DNA of 64,000 nt from Ruminococcus turbiniformis (GTDB lineage: Bacteria; Bacillota; Clostridia; Lachnospirales; Lachnospiraceae): assembly GCF_020687545.1 (NCBI RefSeq), contig NZ_JAJEQX010000001.1, forward strand, positions 124,001 to 188,000. Direction: 5' to 3'. The translations under genes were made by a program, and so were the position numbers. Position 1 is the first letter of the stretch. Each line of letters starts with the position of its first letter. The notes under the pieces were generated by a model. That model was not told the origin of the DNA, did no database searches, and worked only from the letters and a program-made list of their open reading frames with translations. Below are positions 37,439 through 49,897 of this stretch, in pieces.

Positions 37439-38647
37439 TCAGCGCCACCGCTCTTTTTCTTCCGGGTCCTCATCCGCTTCATTCTCCCTTTCTCCTGTCC
37501 TTATATCCCGGTGTTTCATTTTCAAATGCTTATACACACTGGCTCTGAACAGCGTATACACAACCGATACAATCGGGATAAAGATTAACATTCCGACAAT
37601 CCCCATCAGATTTCCTCCGATTGTCACCGCTGCGAGCACCCAGATAGACGGCAGGCCCACGGAGCTCCCAACCACTTTCGGATAGATCAGGTTCCCTTCA
37701 ATCTGCTGAAGAACGAGGAAAACAATCACGAAAATCAGCGCCTGCAGCGGATTTACCATCAGAATGAGAAACGCTCCCACAATGCATCCGATAAAAGCTC
37801 CAAAAATAGGAATCAGTGCGGTAAACGCAATAAGCACGCCCACCAGCAGCGCATACGGCATATTCAGAATACTCATGACAATAAAGAACATTGTCCCCAG
37901 AATCAGTGCTTCCACACACTGTCCCGTCAGAAAGCTGGAAAAAGATTTCCCTGTCAGAGAACAGATCTCCAGGCACCACTCCACCCGCGCTTCAGGCAGA
38001 AAAGCATACATAACCTTACGCATCTGAACATTTAACTTCTCCTTCTGCAGCAGAACATAAAGCGCAAACACAAAAGCGATCACAAACGTTGTCACTCCGC
38101 TTACAATGGAGCCGATCGCAGACATTGTAGAGTTGAACACATTTCCCGCTCCGCTTTGAAACAGCGCCACGGCGCTGTCCATCAGAGTGTCCACGTTCAG
38201 ATTCAGTCCGTCAAGCCATGCCTGCACTTCTGCGTTGTCCGTAAATAGATCCTCAAGGAACCGCTGGGCTTCCGGAACGAACATGCGGATCGTCCTCCCA
38301 AGCGAGATCACCGTCTGCGTCAGTTCAGGAACAACGACAAACATAACAAGAACAATAACCCCGATGACAGCCGCTATCGTCAGCACAAGGCTGACCGGTC
38401 TCGCGATACGCTTTGTAATCTTTTTTTCTCTCATCCGCCGGTTCTTAAACAGCTTTTCCTCAAAGAACTTCATGGGCACATTCAGCACAAAAGCGATTCC
38501 GCCGCCCAGAAGAAACGGAAAAATAATCCCAAACGCGAATTTTATCCACGAGAAAAGCAGCTCATAGTTCCAGAGTGCAATCAGTATGATAATCGTAAAA
38601 ACGATCAGTTCCTTTATCTTCCGCATGCCTTCCTTGTCAAGTTTCAT
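37439..38647 (-). CDS. AI-2E/DUF20-family membrane transporter-like protein
   Basis: 402 aa, about eight hydrophobic segments in the PF01594 pattern: N-terminal pair (IVFTIIILIALWNYELLFSW; FGIIFPFLLGGGIAFVLNVP), a soluble helical part (about 105-190), then the conserved C-terminal block (VEALILGTMFFIVMSILNMP; LIAFTALIPIFGAFIGCIVG; VVGSSVGLPSIWVLAAVTIG). The C-terminus is charged and cytoplasmic (GERENEADEDPEEKERWR). Family members include TqsA, YtvI and Na+/H+ antiporter-like proteins; substrate here unknown. Start at 38647 chosen for GGAGGAACT directly upstream. Confidence 0.85.
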   Translation of the reverse strand: MKLDKEGMRKIKELIVFTIIILIALWNYELLFSWIKFAFGIIFPFLLGGGIAFVLNVPMKFFEEKLFKNRRMREKKITKRIARPVSLVLTIAAVIGVIVLVMFVVVPELTQTVISLGRTIRMFVPEAQRFLEDLFTDNAEVQAWLDGLNLNVDTLMDSAVALFQSGAGNVFNSTMSAIGSIVSGVTTFVIAFVFALYVLLQKEKLNVQMRKVMYAFLPEARVEWCLEICSLTGKSFSSFLTGQCVEALILGTMFFIVMSILNMPYALLVGVLIAFTALIPIFGAFIGCIVGAFLILMVNPLQALIFVIVFLVLQQIEGNLIYPKVVGSSVGLPSIWVLAAVTIGGNLMGIVGMLIFIPIVSVVYTLFRASVYKHLKMKHRDIRTGERENEADEDPEEKERWR

Positions 38648-38831
38648 AGTTCCTCCTGTCCGCACGCCTAATGACATGTCAATTTACTTCCGCTGCTTTT
38701 ATAATTTCCCCGTTCTGCCATTCTGATTATAATTTCTTTAAGTTTTTCCGGATATTCCTGTCGGAGAATCGTGGGAAAAAGCACTGTTCTCCTTTCCTGT
38801 CTGGTTTGCAGGAAAAGGATCATTTCTTTTT

Positions 38832-38859
38832 ATCTTAACATATCCCTCTGAACTGTCAA
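38832..38859 (-). promoter_or_regulatory. Promoter of the AI-2E-family gene
   Basis: Minus strand TTGACA (38859-38854), 16-base spacer, TAAGAT (38837-38832). Leader about 180 nt to the start at 38647; nothing else is seen in 38648-38831 apart from T-rich tracts. Confidence 0.6.
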
Positions 38860-38870
38860 AGACATTTGAA

Positions 38871-38945
38871 AAGAGAAGACGGACTTTATTGACAAACGCA
38901 GTTATATCAACTGCAATAATACGTCAAAAAATTCCGTCTTCTCTT
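38871..38945. terminator. Long interrupted hairpin after the V-ATPase operon
   Basis: AAGAGAAGACGGA (38871-38883) and TCCGTCTTCTCTT (38933-38945) are exact reverse complements; inside, TTGAC/GTCAA and GCAGTT/AACTGC pair as well. On the minus strand the outer arm ends CTTCTCTTTTC, a weak T-run. A second 8-bp stem TTCACCGG/CCGGTGAA lies at 38962-38994. Probably the end of the V-ATPase transcript. Confidence 0.6.
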
Positions 38946-39046
38946 CTGTTATTACTCCTGATTCACCGGAAAAATACACCGCTGTCCCGGTGAAGCCCTG
39001 TGTGCTGATATCTGTTCAGCCAGTGCTGCTCCCGGCAAATCAATAT

Positions 39047-39703
39047 TTACTTCTCACTGTAGTGATGAGCATCCTCCAGCATCATATCCTTCACCTTCAT
39101 CAGTCGGATCTGTGTGCTTCGCTCATTCTCATCCAGTTTCATTGTGATATATTTAATGCTTTCTTCCGTTTCCGGAATAATCACATGTTCCAGCGCATTG
39201 ACACGCCTTCTCGTCTTTTCGATCTCAGCCGCCATAAGCTGGCACGCTTTCTCGATCTCAGCCAGCCGGATCATATCCGGCAGAACGTCTGCCAGCGACT
39301 TTACCGCTCCGTCCAGGTCACTGGAAGTAAACGCAAAGCCGTAGGAATAGATATCGTTCTCATCGGCAGTTCTTGTCGTATACTCAAAGGTCGGAATGTC
39401 AACACTCATGACATTCTTCTCCCCTGCTTTAAGCTGCACTTCCTGTTTGGGCGCCATCAGAGCCGTATTCAGTGCAGCCTCGGACATACCCGCCTTGGCT
39501 ATGACGAAATTTCTGTTGGCAGATCCGATGCCCGCTTCTACTTTCTTACGCACTTCCATGTTTTCACGGACAAGATCAAGATACTGACGCATCAGTTCGT
39601 CGCGCTTGTCTTTTAAAAGTTTGTGACCGCGGATGGCTGTGATTCTTTTCTTTTTTAGCCTTGTCAGCTCCATCCGGGTCGGATTCACCTGCGTTGCCGC
39701 CAA
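39047..39703 (-). CDS. ntpD: V-type ATP synthase subunit D
   Basis: 218 aa. Start is TTG at 39703, with GGAGGTGG six bases before. Long antiparallel coiled coil: N-terminal helix (NPTRMELTRLKKKRITAIRG, then HKLLKDKRDEL) and C-terminal helix (RRVNALEHVIIPETEESIKY). This is the central rotor stalk subunit of V/A-type ATPases. Last gene of the operon, separated from subunit B by a long hairpin. Confidence 0.94.
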   Translation of the reverse strand: MAATQVNPTRMELTRLKKKRITAIRGHKLLKDKRDELMRQYLDLVRENMEVRKKVEAGIGSANRNFVIAKAGMSEAALNTALMAPKQEVQLKAGEKNVMSVDIPTFEYTTRTADENDIYSYGFAFTSSDLDGAVKSLADVLPDMIRLAEIEKACQLMAAEIEKTRRRVNALEHVIIPETEESIKYITMKLDENERSTQIRLMKVKDMMLEDAHHYSEK

Positions 39704-39746
39704 AACGCCACCTCCTTTGATAAATAATCTGAATTATCCGCCCTAT

Positions 39747-39806
39747 GCAGATGACTCCCCCGTGTCTTCCGCAAGTAAACTTGCAAGACACGTGTGAATC
39801 ATCTGC
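39747..39806 (-). other. Intercistronic hairpin between V-ATPase subunits B and D
   Basis: GCAGATGA at 39747-39754 pairs with TCATCTGC at 39799-39806 and inner segments CGTGTCTT/AAGACACG and CAAGT/ACTTG continue the stem over 60 bases. No T-run follows on the minus strand, so it is more likely an mRNA processing or stability element that sets the D to B ratio than a terminator. Confidence 0.6.
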
Positions 39807-39820
39807 GCACCGCGGAACTG

Positions 39821-41191
39821 CTATTCGGCATAGTACATATCCAGATATTTATCGTCGATTCGTTTCAGCTCGGTTCTGGGCAGCATGCGGAGGAGTTTCC
39901 AGCCGATATTCAGTGTCTCTTCGATGCTGCGGTCGGTGTTGTATCCCTGGGATACATATTCCTGCTCAAAAGCGTCGGCAAACTTCGCGTACAGCAGGTC
40001 AATATCGGTCAGAGCAGCCTCACCCAGGATTACCATCAGCTCTTTCGCGTCTTTTCCTCGTGCATACGCGGCGAAAAGCTGGTTCAGTGTATTGGAGTGA
40101 TCCGCGCGGGTCTTGCCCTCACCGATTCCCTTATCTTTCAGACGGGACAGGGACGGCAGTACATCGATCGGCGGTGTGATACCTTTTCTGTAGAGTTCAC
40201 GGCTTAAGATAATCTGCCCCTCTGTGATATATCCGGTCAGGTCCGGGATCGGGTGAGTCTTATCATCCTCAGGCATGGTCAGAATCGGGATCATCGTGAT
40301 ACTTCCCTTCTTCCCGTTCTGCCTTCCGGCTCTCTCATAGATCGTCGCAAGATCCGTGTACATATATCCCGGATAACCGCGGCGGCCCGGCACCTCTTTT
40401 CTCGCTGCGGAGACCTCACGCAGGGCGTCCGCGTAGTTTGTGATATCTGTAAGAATGACAAGAACATGCATATCTTTCTCAAATGCAAGGTACTCTGCCG
40501 CTGTCAGTGCCATCTTCGGGGTTGCAATACGCTCGATCGCCGGGTCGTTCGCCAGGTTGATGAACAGCACAGTACGATCCAGTGCTCCCGTCTCACGGAA
40601 GCTTTCCACGAAGAAGTTTGACTCCTCGAATGTAATACCCATCGCCGCGAACACAACCGCGAAGCTCTCATCCTTTCCAAGCACCTTCGCCTGTCTCGCG
40701 ATCTGCGCCGCAAGCTGGGCATGGGGCAGACCGGACGCGGAGAAGATCGGCAGCTTCTGGCCGCGGACAAGGGTGTTCAGTCCGTCGATTGCGGACACGC
40801 CGGTCTGGATAAACTCCTCCGGGTAGCTTCTCGCTGCCGGATTCATCGGCAGACCGTTGATATCCATACGCTTATCCGGAAGGATCTCCGGCCCGTCATC
40901 AATGGGACGTCCCAGACCGTCAAATACCCGGCCGAGCATGTCCTCTGACACGCCCAGCTCCATGCTTCGTCCGAGGAACCGCACCTTGCTGTTGGACAGG
41001 TTGATACCCGTAGAGCTCTCGAAAAGCTGTACAAGCACATCGCTTCCGTCTACTTCCAGCACCTTGCAGCGCCTTGTCTCCCCGCTGGCGAGCTCGATTT
41101 CGCCCAGCTCATCATATGTCACGCCTTCCACACCGCGCACGAGCATCAGCGGGCCGGCGACTTCCTGTATGGTTCTGTACTCTTTCGGCAT
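39821..41191 (-). CDS. ntpB: V-type ATP synthase subunit B
   Basis: 456 aa. Regulatory, non-catalytic nucleotide-fold subunit: [20 protein letters not shown] near the start, [20 protein letters not shown], and [20 protein letters not shown] followed by [14 protein letters not shown]. There is no GxxxxGKT P-loop, as expected for B. Alternates with subunit A in the A3B3 head. Its ATG overlaps the subunit A stop by one base. Confidence 0.98.
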   Translation of the reverse strand: MPKEYRTIQEVAGPLMLVRGVEGVTYDELGEIELASGETRRCKVLEVDGSDVLVQLFESSTGINLSNSKVRFLGRSMELGVSEDMLGRVFDGLGRPIDDGPEILPDKRMDINGLPMNPAARSYPEEFIQTGVSAIDGLNTLVRGQKLPIFSASGLPHAQLAAQIARQAKVLGKDESFAVVFAAMGITFEESNFFVESFRETGALDRTVLFINLANDPAIERIATPKMALTAAEYLAFEKDMHVLVILTDITNYADALREVSAARKEVPGRRGYPGYMYTDLATIYERAGRQNGKKGSITMIPILTMPEDDKTHPIPDLTGYITEGQIILSRELYRKGITPPIDVLPSLSRLKDKGIGEGKTRADHSNTLNQLFAAYARGKDAKELMVILGEAALTDIDLLYAKFADAFEQEYVSQGYNTDRSIEETLNIGWKLLRMLPRTELKRIDDKYLDMYYAE

Positions 41192-42957
41192 TACCGTTCC
41201 TCCTTTTCAAAGGCGCCCGCGATCTGTGCGCTCAAATTTTCATCTACTTTCTTAAACTCCTGATCCAGATCCGCTTCTTTTACATACTTGAAACGTCCGA
41301 TCTGCTCACGCACCGGCATGGAGATCAGCTTCTGCAGAGATGCTCCCTCCGAGAGTGCCTGAACCGCTCTGTCATAGAACGCATTGACAAGCTGCATCAT
41401 CATATGCTGCTTTTTCAGCGACGTATACGTGTCGATCTCATGGAAGGAGTTCTGGTGAAGGAAGTCCTCACGGATCGATCTTGCCGCCTCCATCTTCAGC
41501 CGGTCACCCGGTGACAGGGCGTCCATTCCGACCATCTTTACAATCTCTTCAAGTTCTGCCTCTTCCTGAAGCAGCGTCATCATCTTCTGACGGCCTTCCA
41601 TCCAGTCCGGCGCCACATTTCCGTTGAACCATTTCTCCATGTCATCCAGATACAGAGAATAGCTGTTCAGCCAGTTGATCGCCGGGAAGTGTCTCTTGTA
41701 TGCAAGAGCCGAATCCAGTCCCCAGAACACTTTTACAATACGCAGCGTCGCCTGGGATACCGGCTCGGATGTATCTCCACCCGGAGGAGACACGGCCCCG
41801 ATTACGGAAAGCGCGCCTTCTCTGCCTTCTTTTCCAAGCGAAATCACATGTCCTGCTCTCTCGTAGAACTGTGCCAGACGGCTTCCGAGGTATGCCGGAT
41901 ATCCTTCCTCACCGGGCATCTCTTCCAGACGTCCTGACATCTCACGGAGCGCCTCCGCCCAGCGGGATGTGGAATCCGCCATCAGGGCCACAGAGTAACC
42001 CATGTCGCGGAAATATTCCGCAATCGTAATTCCGGTATAGATCGACGCCTCACGGGCTGCCACAGGCATATCCGAAGTGTTTGCGATCAGCACGGTTCTC
42101 TGCATCAGAGGCTGGCCGGTCTTCGGGTCTTTCAGTTCCGGGAACTCGTTCAAAACGTCCGTCATCTCGTTTCCGCGCTCGCCGCATCCGATATAAACGA
42201 CGATATCCGCCTCGGTCCACTTTGCAAGCTGGTGCTGGATTACCGTTTTTCCGCTTCCGAACGGTCCTGGCACTGCGGCCACACCGCCCTTTGCGATCGG
42301 GAAGAACGTATCGATTACACGCTGTCCTGTCACAAGAGGCATCTCCGGGGGAAGTTTCTTCTGATACGGACGCCCGCGGCGCACCGGCCACTTCTGCATC
42401 AGCGTCAGTTCCTTATCTCCGTCCTCTGTCGCCACAACAGCGACTGTCTCTTCAACGGTAAACTCTCCGCCGCGGATCTCTTTGATCGTTCCTTTTATGC
42501 CATAGGGAACCATGATCTTCTGCTGTACGAGAACCGTCTCCTGTACGGTTCCGATCACGTCGCCCGCTTCCACTTCGTCGCCCGCTTTTGCGGTGGGCAC
42601 AAACTCCCACTTCAGGTCACGCTTTAAGGACGGAACCTCAACACCGCGCTTTAAGTTGTTTCCCGAGATCTTCATAATATCGTCCAACGGTCTCTGGATT
42701 CCGTCGTAGATACTTGTGATAAGTCCCGGTCCGAGCTCTACGGACATCGGAACTTCCATGGACTCCACCGGTTCGCCCGGCCCGAGTCCCGACGTCTCCT
42801 CATATACCTGAATCGACGCCTCGTCCCCGTGCATCTCGATAATCTCGCCGATCAGACGTTGATTTGACACACGGACTACGTCAAACATATTTGCATCGCG
42901 CATTCCCTCTGCGATGACGAGAGGGCCTGCGACCTTTTTAATCACTCCTGTGCTCAT
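41191..42957 (-). CDS. ntpA: V-type ATP synthase catalytic subunit A
   Basis: 588 aa. Catalytic P-loop [16 protein letters not shown] (about residues 232-247), [27 protein letters not shown], the extra 'non-homologous' region (residues about 115-190: [20 protein letters not shown]) and C-terminal helical part. Hydrolyses or makes ATP in the V1 head. ATGA overlap with the upstream subunit F gene. Confidence 0.99.
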   Translation of the reverse strand: MSTGVIKKVAGPLVIAEGMRDANMFDVVRVSNQRLIGEIIEMHGDEASIQVYEETSGLGPGEPVESMEVPMSVELGPGLITSIYDGIQRPLDDIMKISGNNLKRGVEVPSLKRDLKWEFVPTAKAGDEVEAGDVIGTVQETVLVQQKIMVPYGIKGTIKEIRGGEFTVEETVAVVATEDGDKELTLMQKWPVRRGRPYQKKLPPEMPLVTGQRVIDTFFPIAKGGVAAVPGPFGSGKTVIQHQLAKWTEADIVVYIGCGERGNEMTDVLNEFPELKDPKTGQPLMQRTVLIANTSDMPVAAREASIYTGITIAEYFRDMGYSVALMADSTSRWAEALREMSGRLEEMPGEEGYPAYLGSRLAQFYERAGHVISLGKEGREGALSVIGAVSPPGGDTSEPVSQATLRIVKVFWGLDSALAYKRHFPAINWLNSYSLYLDDMEKWFNGNVAPDWMEGRQKMMTLLQEEAELEEIVKMVGMDALSPGDRLKMEAARSIREDFLHQNSFHEIDTYTSLKKQHMMMQLVNAFYDRAVQALSEGASLQKLISMPVREQIGRFKYVKEADLDQEFKKVDENLSAQIAGAFEKEER

Positions 42958-43280
42958 TCGTTCACTCCTCCAAACAGAATATCTGATCCGACCGCCTGTT
43001 CCACGGTCTTCTTCACGCCTTCCACGCCGGCACCCGTGTTGCCGGATACTCCCGGTATCTGAATCACTGCCGGAAGCGTCCTGCCGCGGAGCATCTCCAG
43101 TTCGTCTCCCGCCTCTGCCGCCGCTGCCTCAGTAATATAGATAATCCCGTAGCCGCTCTCAGCAAGACGGCGCAGCTTTTCACGGATCTCATCCCGGGTC
43201 TTCACAGGGCAGATGTCGAGGCCCAATGTGGCGAACCCGTAGATGCTGTCGTAGTCGCCGATCACTGCAATCTTATACAT
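42954..43280 (-). CDS. ntpF: V-type ATP synthase subunit F
   Basis: 108 aa, Rossmann-like fold: [20 protein letters not shown] at the start, then [18 protein letters not shown] and LPAVIQIPG. Central stalk subunit bound to D (also called NtpG in some naming schemes). Overlaps subunit C by eight bases and subunit A by four. Confidence 0.94.
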   Translation of the reverse strand: MYKIAVIGDYDSIYGFATLGLDICPVKTRDEIREKLRRLAESGYGIIYITEAAAAEAGDELEMLRGRTLPAVIQIPGVSGNTGAGVEGVKKTVEQAVGSDILFGGVNE

Positions 43281-44244
43281 ACATCTCCCTTATCCTTTCC
43301 CGGATCGCATCATCGGAAAAGCCGTTCTGCTTTCCTGTTATGATAATCCGAACTGTCTTGATCTCATTTTCTCTTGCAATCAGATACCCCAGCAGGGGTC
43401 CCACAGAAAATGTCTCATATTTCTGAGTCTTCATGGTTTCTGTCATACGGTTATCGCACCAGCGCTCGAAAGCTGACGGGGATTCGCGCAGAGCATCCGC
43501 GCCTCCTGCGTAGGATGTTCCTTCCAGATACCTGGCAATCTCATCTGCCCCGGACAGCGCCGCACGGATCAGCTGATCCACGCTTAAGCTGTCGCACTCA
43601 GCCATGGCGCTTCTCATAAAGTCTGCGCTTTTCCCGGTCTTCTGAGCCCGGACCGCAATCTTGATATCCGCGATCGCCACTGTCGTGTCTGCATAGCTCT
43701 CTATGATCGGTTCCCCCGATCTTTTTCCTGCCGCATACATTGCCTCCAGGGCTGCCCGGTCCACTGTAATGTCGCAGAGCTGCCCGTCTCCGGTGTGAAG
43801 AAGGATCTCCAGTGCCTCCTGAGCCGTCCGGCCCATATCGCCCGGAAGTTTTGAGAACTCCCTGTTCTCCACAATCCGCAGCATCTCTCTGCCCGGAATG
43901 GAGCAGTCGTCATAGAAGATGCCTTCCCGTCCCGACCGGGTGTAGACTTCCTTCACCGCAGCCTTTAAATTGTGATAGAGCTTCGGATACGACATCACGT
44001 CAAAAACGCTCATATCCGGAGCCACATCCCGGATCACCTCCCAGGCCTTCTCCTCCTCGCGCTTTAAGACCGCGTCCATGCTGCTGTCCGCCGACACATC
44101 TCCCCAGCCCTTTTCCATCACCGCCTGGAGCACCTGCTCTGCCGTGCCTAAGGATAAGAGCTGCTCGATGAACGCGTCGTTAAACAGGGATACTTCCAGT
44201 GCACGAATGCGCGCAACCGCATAAGTATATTTCGTATTACTCAA
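43273..44244 (-). CDS. ntpC: V-type ATP synthase subunit C
   Basis: 323 aa, mostly helical. YAVARIRALEVSLFNDAFIE near the start and ARENEIKTVRIIITGKQNGF at the end are the family hallmarks (PF01992). Couples the central stalk to the membrane ring as a socket. Located in the standard place between E and F. Confidence 0.94.
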   Translation of the reverse strand: MSNTKYTYAVARIRALEVSLFNDAFIEQLLSLGTAEQVLQAVMEKGWGDVSADSSMDAVLKREEEKAWEVIRDVAPDMSVFDVMSYPKLYHNLKAAVKEVYTRSGREGIFYDDCSIPGREMLRIVENREFSKLPGDMGRTAQEALEILLHTGDGQLCDITVDRAALEAMYAAGKRSGEPIIESYADTTVAIADIKIAVRAQKTGKSADFMRSAMAECDSLSVDQLIRAALSGADEIARYLEGTSYAGGADALRESPSAFERWCDNRMTETMKTQKYETFSVGPLLGYLIARENEIKTVRIIITGKQNGFSDDAIRERIREMYV

Positions 44245-44269
44245 GTTTAACCCTCCTTACGACTGCGCA

Positions 44270-44863
44270 TTATCCGAACAGAAGCCTGTTCACCTGGTCT
44301 GACAGTTCTTCCTTCTTTGAGTCGAATACCGCCTTTATCGTGCAGTTTTCCTCGATGCCGCCGTAGACCAGGACAAATCCGCCGTCTATTTTCCGCGCCT
44401 CATCCGAAAGCGCCAGACTTCCGCCCTTTGCCGCGGCGATCTCCTTTATTCTGCCGGCAAACTGCTCCGGCATACGCTCAAGATCCTGCTTCGCGAAACA
44501 GATCGTCCCGTCCTGGGGAAGAACATATCTCTCAAGCAGCTTCTCAAGCATCGCAAAATATTTCCCGTCATCCAGATTCATCACCGTATCGTACGCCTCG
44601 TCGAGTACACGGCCGATCACTTCCTGTCTGGCTGCAAGAAGCATCTGCTTCCTGCGCATGTCCACAGAGGAGTCCACCCTCTTCGCATACTCGGCGGCGT
44701 CTCTCTGAGACCGCTCCAGAATCTTCGAAGCTTCTTTTTCAGCTTCTTCTCTGGCACTCTCCAGAATGGAGTCGGCTTCGGCGTTCGCTTTGGCGATAAT
44801 CTCGCCGGCGGACTGTTCCGCCTCCTCAAGAATCCGGGCTTTCATTTTATCAAGTCCACTCAT
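44270..44863 (-). CDS. ntpE: V-type ATP synthase subunit E
   Basis: 197 aa from the ATG at 44863, after AAGGAGA. N-terminal coiled coil (KMKARILEEAEQSAGEIIAK to about residue 75) and a C-terminal globular part ending in EENCTIKAVFDSKKEELSDQ. Peripheral stalk subunit pairing with H. 25 bp from subunit C. Confidence 0.92.
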   Translation of the reverse strand: MSGLDKMKARILEEAEQSAGEIIAKANAEADSILESAREEAEKEASKILERSQRDAAEYAKRVDSSVDMRRKQMLLAARQEVIGRVLDEAYDTVMNLDDGKYFAMLEKLLERYVLPQDGTICFAKQDLERMPEQFAGRIKEIAAAKGGSLALSDEARKIDGGFVLVYGGIEENCTIKAVFDSKKEELSDQVNRLLFG

Positions 44864-44942
44864 TCTTACGCTCTCCTTCTTGGTTGAAATCTCCTTTTGT
44901 TTCCTCCTGTCCGGCACATCATCCGCCGTTCTCAGGCTTTTC

Positions 44943-47446
<2,504 letters not shown>

Positions 47447-47513
47447 TGACTTATCCCTCCTTTGCTGTATGACGCCTTATAAGCGCCTTTTTATTTCCTG
47501 CATCCCCGCCCGC

Positions 47514-47822
47514 CTATGCGAGCTGTGAGATCACAAGATCAACTGCCTCTTTCTCTCTTTCCATGGCGGAAGCTTTGAGCGAGCGTATCTCATCTTCCGA
47601 CTCTGCCAGGGCGTCTGCATCTGCAAGGCTGCCATTTTCCTTTGCTTTCTCCGCCGCCGCAAGAGCCTCAGAGCGCGCGCTGCTGATGATCTTCTCCGAG
47701 AGTTCGGATGCCTTCTCTCTTGCCTCCTGGATAATTCTCTCGCTTTCATCGTGCGCATTCTTTACGATTTCATCCGCTTTTTTCTCTGTCTCGCGGATTG
47801 CCTGAATCGTCTCTTCTACCAT
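47514..47822 (-). CDS. V-type ATP synthase subunit H (peripheral stalk coiled coil)
   Basis: 102 aa, nearly all one coiled coil (residues 5-75, Glu/Lys/Ala-rich heptads such as EIVKNAHDESERIIQEAREK), ending in a short hydrophobic stretch DLVISQLA. This is the archaeal/bacterial subunit H (ATP synthase AhaH, NtpF in E. hirae naming) that pairs with E. First gene of the operon. Confidence 0.88.
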   Translation of the reverse strand: MVEETIQAIRETEKKADEIVKNAHDESERIIQEAREKASELSEKIISSARSEALAAAEKAKENGSLADADALAESEDEIRSLKASAMEREKEAVDLVISQLA

Positions 47823-47921
47823 GTTGTCCCCACCACCTTCCTGCTTTTTGTTAGTTTTGCCAACGTTCCCTGCTTCATGCAGGATAAGATTTTAACAAAA
47901 TCTTAACGAGAGTCTATGCTT

Positions 47922-47950
47922 ATTATATAATACTTCTACAATCATTTCAA
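47922..47950 (-). promoter_or_regulatory. Promoter of the V-ATPase operon
   Basis: Minus strand TTGAAA (47950-47945), 17-base spacer, TATAAT (47927-47922). Predicted start near 47915, about 93 nt before subunit H. A short AAGATTTTAACAAAATCTT dyad (47886-47904) lies in the leader. In 47951-48124 nothing else is seen. Confidence 0.75.
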
Positions 47951-48124
47951 AGTATTTATCAATATTTTTGTACGATTTACCATTTTAGCGAAAATCTCCC
48001 CTTTCTATGTTTGTCAAAACGCCGAATCCTCTCCCTCCATAACAAAAGGCAAATTGCATAAAAGCGGCATTTGCAGCCGGCCGCCAGGATCCCGGCAGGC
48101 CCGGGCTTATGAGCGTCGCCTGTA

Positions 48125-48153
48125 CAAAAAAAGGGAACCGCAGCCGATTCCCT
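48125..48153 (-). terminator. Terminator of the trmL operon
   Basis: Minus strand AGGGAA (48153-48148) pairs with TTCCCT (48137-48132) around a GC-rich loop, followed by TTTTTTT. Located about 75 bases after the trmL stop and 10 bases after a possible 20-codon frame. Confidence 0.8.
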
Positions 48154-48161
48154 CTTCGTCT

Positions 48162-48224
48162 TTATTCCTTTGTCTTTGGATGTTTCCAGATCCACAGCGC
48201 AGCGATAATTCCTGTTAATTCCAT
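48162..48224 (-). CDS. Possible 20-residue peptide after trmL
   Basis: MELTGIIAALWIWKHPKTKE, starting five bases after the trmL stop and ending just before the operon terminator. It has a short hydrophobic stretch with two Trp and a basic tail. GGGAATAGGCAG precedes it as a weak ribosome binding site. Short frames are common by chance; the tight position between stop and terminator is the only argument. Confidence 0.35.
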   Translation of the reverse strand: MELTGIIAALWIWKHPKTKE

Positions 48225-48228
48225 CTGC

Positions 48229-48723
48229 CTATTCCCACTGCAGCTCATGCAGTTCGCCTTTGAGTTCCATCCCCTGAAATCCGTTCTGGCGCAGCGCCTC
48301 GTAAAGTACAATCGCCACGGAATTCGACAGATTCAAAGACCGGCTCTCCCCCACCATCGGGATGCGTACACAGTCGTCCTCATGTTCCACAAGGATCTCC
48401 TCCGGAATGCCCGCGCTCTCTTTTCCGAACATGATAAAGCAGTCCGGCTCGTAGGAGACTTCCGTGTAAACTTTCCGTGCTTTTGTCGTTGCCATGTAGA
48501 TCTTCGCGCCCGGGTTTTTCTCAAGGAAATCCTCATAATCGATGTAGGTTGTCACATCCACGTCTTTCCAGTAGTCCATCCCGGCCCGCTTCAGAGCCTT
48601 CTCGCTCAGTTTAAACCCCAGCGGCTCGATCAGGTGAAGCCTCGCCCCCGCCACCATGCACGTTCTCCCGATGTTCCCGGTATTATACGGAATCTCAGGC
48701 TCCAAAAGAACAATGTTGAGCAT
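48229..48723 (-). CDS. trmL: tRNA (cytidine(34)-2'-O)-methyltransferase TrmL
   Basis: 164 aa SPOUT-family enzyme. LNIVLLEPEIPYNTGNIGRT at the start, FGKESAGIPEEIL in the middle, and the knot motif IPMVGESRSLNLSNSVAIVLYEALRQ with the conserved Asn/Ser pair. Methylates the ribose at wobble position 34 of tRNA-Leu. Its ATG is one base behind the aminotransferase stop. Confidence 0.95.
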   Translation of the reverse strand: MLNIVLLEPEIPYNTGNIGRTCMVAGARLHLIEPLGFKLSEKALKRAGMDYWKDVDVTTYIDYEDFLEKNPGAKIYMATTKARKVYTEVSYEPDCFIMFGKESAGIPEEILVEHEDDCVRIPMVGESRSLNLSNSVAIVLYEALRQNGFQGMELKGELHELQWE

Positions 48724-48724
48724 A

Positions 48725-49897
48725 CTATTTCTGTTCCTCTCTTAAGTGTCGGACAAATTTTTCAAGACGCCCCAGCGCTTCTTTGAGCTCCTCCAGCGAA
48801 TATGCATAGGAGATTCTGATAAATCCTTCTCCGCACTCGCCGAAAGCGTTTCCCGGAACAACGGCCACTTTTTCCTCGTTCAAAAACCTGGTCGCGAACT
48901 CCTCGGAAGTCATTCCAAACTCCTGAATACTCGGGAATACATAAAATGCGCCGAACGGCTCAAAGCACTCCAGCCCCATCTTTTCAAACTCACTCATGAG
49001 GAAACGCCGTCTCTGGTTGTAAGCCTTTCGCATCTCCTCCACTTCGTCCTCGCAGTTTCTCAGTCCTTCCACAGCCGCGTACTGACTCGTCGTAGGCGCG
49101 CACATGATTGCGTACTGATGAAGCTTCGTCATCTGTTCAATAATGCACTCCGGGCCGCAGCAGTATCCGAGACGCCATCCCGTCATGGCAAACCCTTTTG
49201 AGAATCCGTTGATTACAATCGTCCGCTCCCTCATTCCCGGAAGGCTTGCAATGGACACATGCTCCGACTGGTACGTCAGTTCGGAATAAATCTCATCCGA
49301 AATGACATACAGATCATGATCCCTCACAAACGCGGCCACCGGTTCCAGATCTTTTTCTGTCATAATGGCGCCGGTCGGATTGTTCGGAAACGGCATAACC
49401 AGCACCTTTGTCTTCGGGGTCGTGTACTTCTCCAGGTCTTCCACTGTCAGTTTAAACCCGTTTTCATGCTGAAGCGGGATAACGACCGGAACGCCGTCCG
49501 CCATGACCGTACAGGGCAGGTAGGATACATAGCTCGGCTGAGGAATCAGAACTTCATCCCCCGGATCAAGCATGCAGCGAAGCCCGATATCGATCGCCTC
49601 GCTTCCTCCCACAGTGACAAGCGTCTCCTTCATCGGATCGTAGGACACATGGATCTTGCGGTTCAGATACCGGCAGATCTCTGTCCTCAGCTCCTTCAAT
49701 CCGGCGTTTGACGTGTAAAATGTCTTTCCCTTTTCCAGAGAAAAGATTCCTTCTTCTCTGATTCTCCACGGCGTGTCAAAATCCGGCTCGCCCACCCCCA
49801 GAGAGATGGCGTCTTTCATCTCGTTTGCCACGTCGAAAAATTTGCGGATTCCGGAAGGTTCTATATCTACGATTTTCTTGGATAATGGATTTCTCAT
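48725..49897 (-). CDS. Pyridoxal-phosphate aminotransferase, class I/II
   Basis: 390 aa. Fold type I aminotransferase: ISLGVGEPDFDTPWRIREEG near residue 34, FPNNPTGAIM, the PLP-binding Lys in VINGFSKGFAMTGWRLGY (about residue 232) and the substrate-binding Arg in EGFIRISYAYS. Closest in layout to PatA/AspB-like enzymes. Its start overlaps the stop of an Lrp/AsnC regulator by one base, so an amino-acid-responsive regulator and transaminase are coupled. Exact substrate not readable. Confidence 0.9.
   Translation of the reverse strand: MRNPLSKKIVDIEPSGIRKFFDVANEMKDAISLGVGEPDFDTPWRIREEGIFSLEKGKTFYTSNAGLKELRTEICRYLNRKIHVSYDPMKETLVTVGGSEAIDIGLRCMLDPGDEVLIPQPSYVSYLPCTVMADGVPVVIPLQHENGFKLTVEDLEKYTTPKTKVLVMPFPNNPTGAIMTEKDLEPVAAFVRDHDLYVISDEIYSELTYQSEHVSIASLPGMRERTIVINGFSKGFAMTGWRLGYCCGPECIIEQMTKLHQYAIMCAPTTSQYAAVEGLRNCEDEVEEMRKAYNQRRRFLMSEFEKMGLECFEPFGAFYVFPSIQEFGMTSEEFATRFLNEEKVAVVPGNAFGECGEGFIRISYAYSLEELKEALGRLEKFVRHLREEQK

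Noticed and set aside
43812-44171. Pro/Arg-rich plus-strand frames over the V-ATPase genes
   Set aside because: Shadow frames antisense to well-identified subunits.
47977-48195. 72-codon minus-strand frame past trmL
   Set aside because: It spans the operon terminator and has no ribosome binding site; the 20-codon frame in front of the terminator is more plausible.
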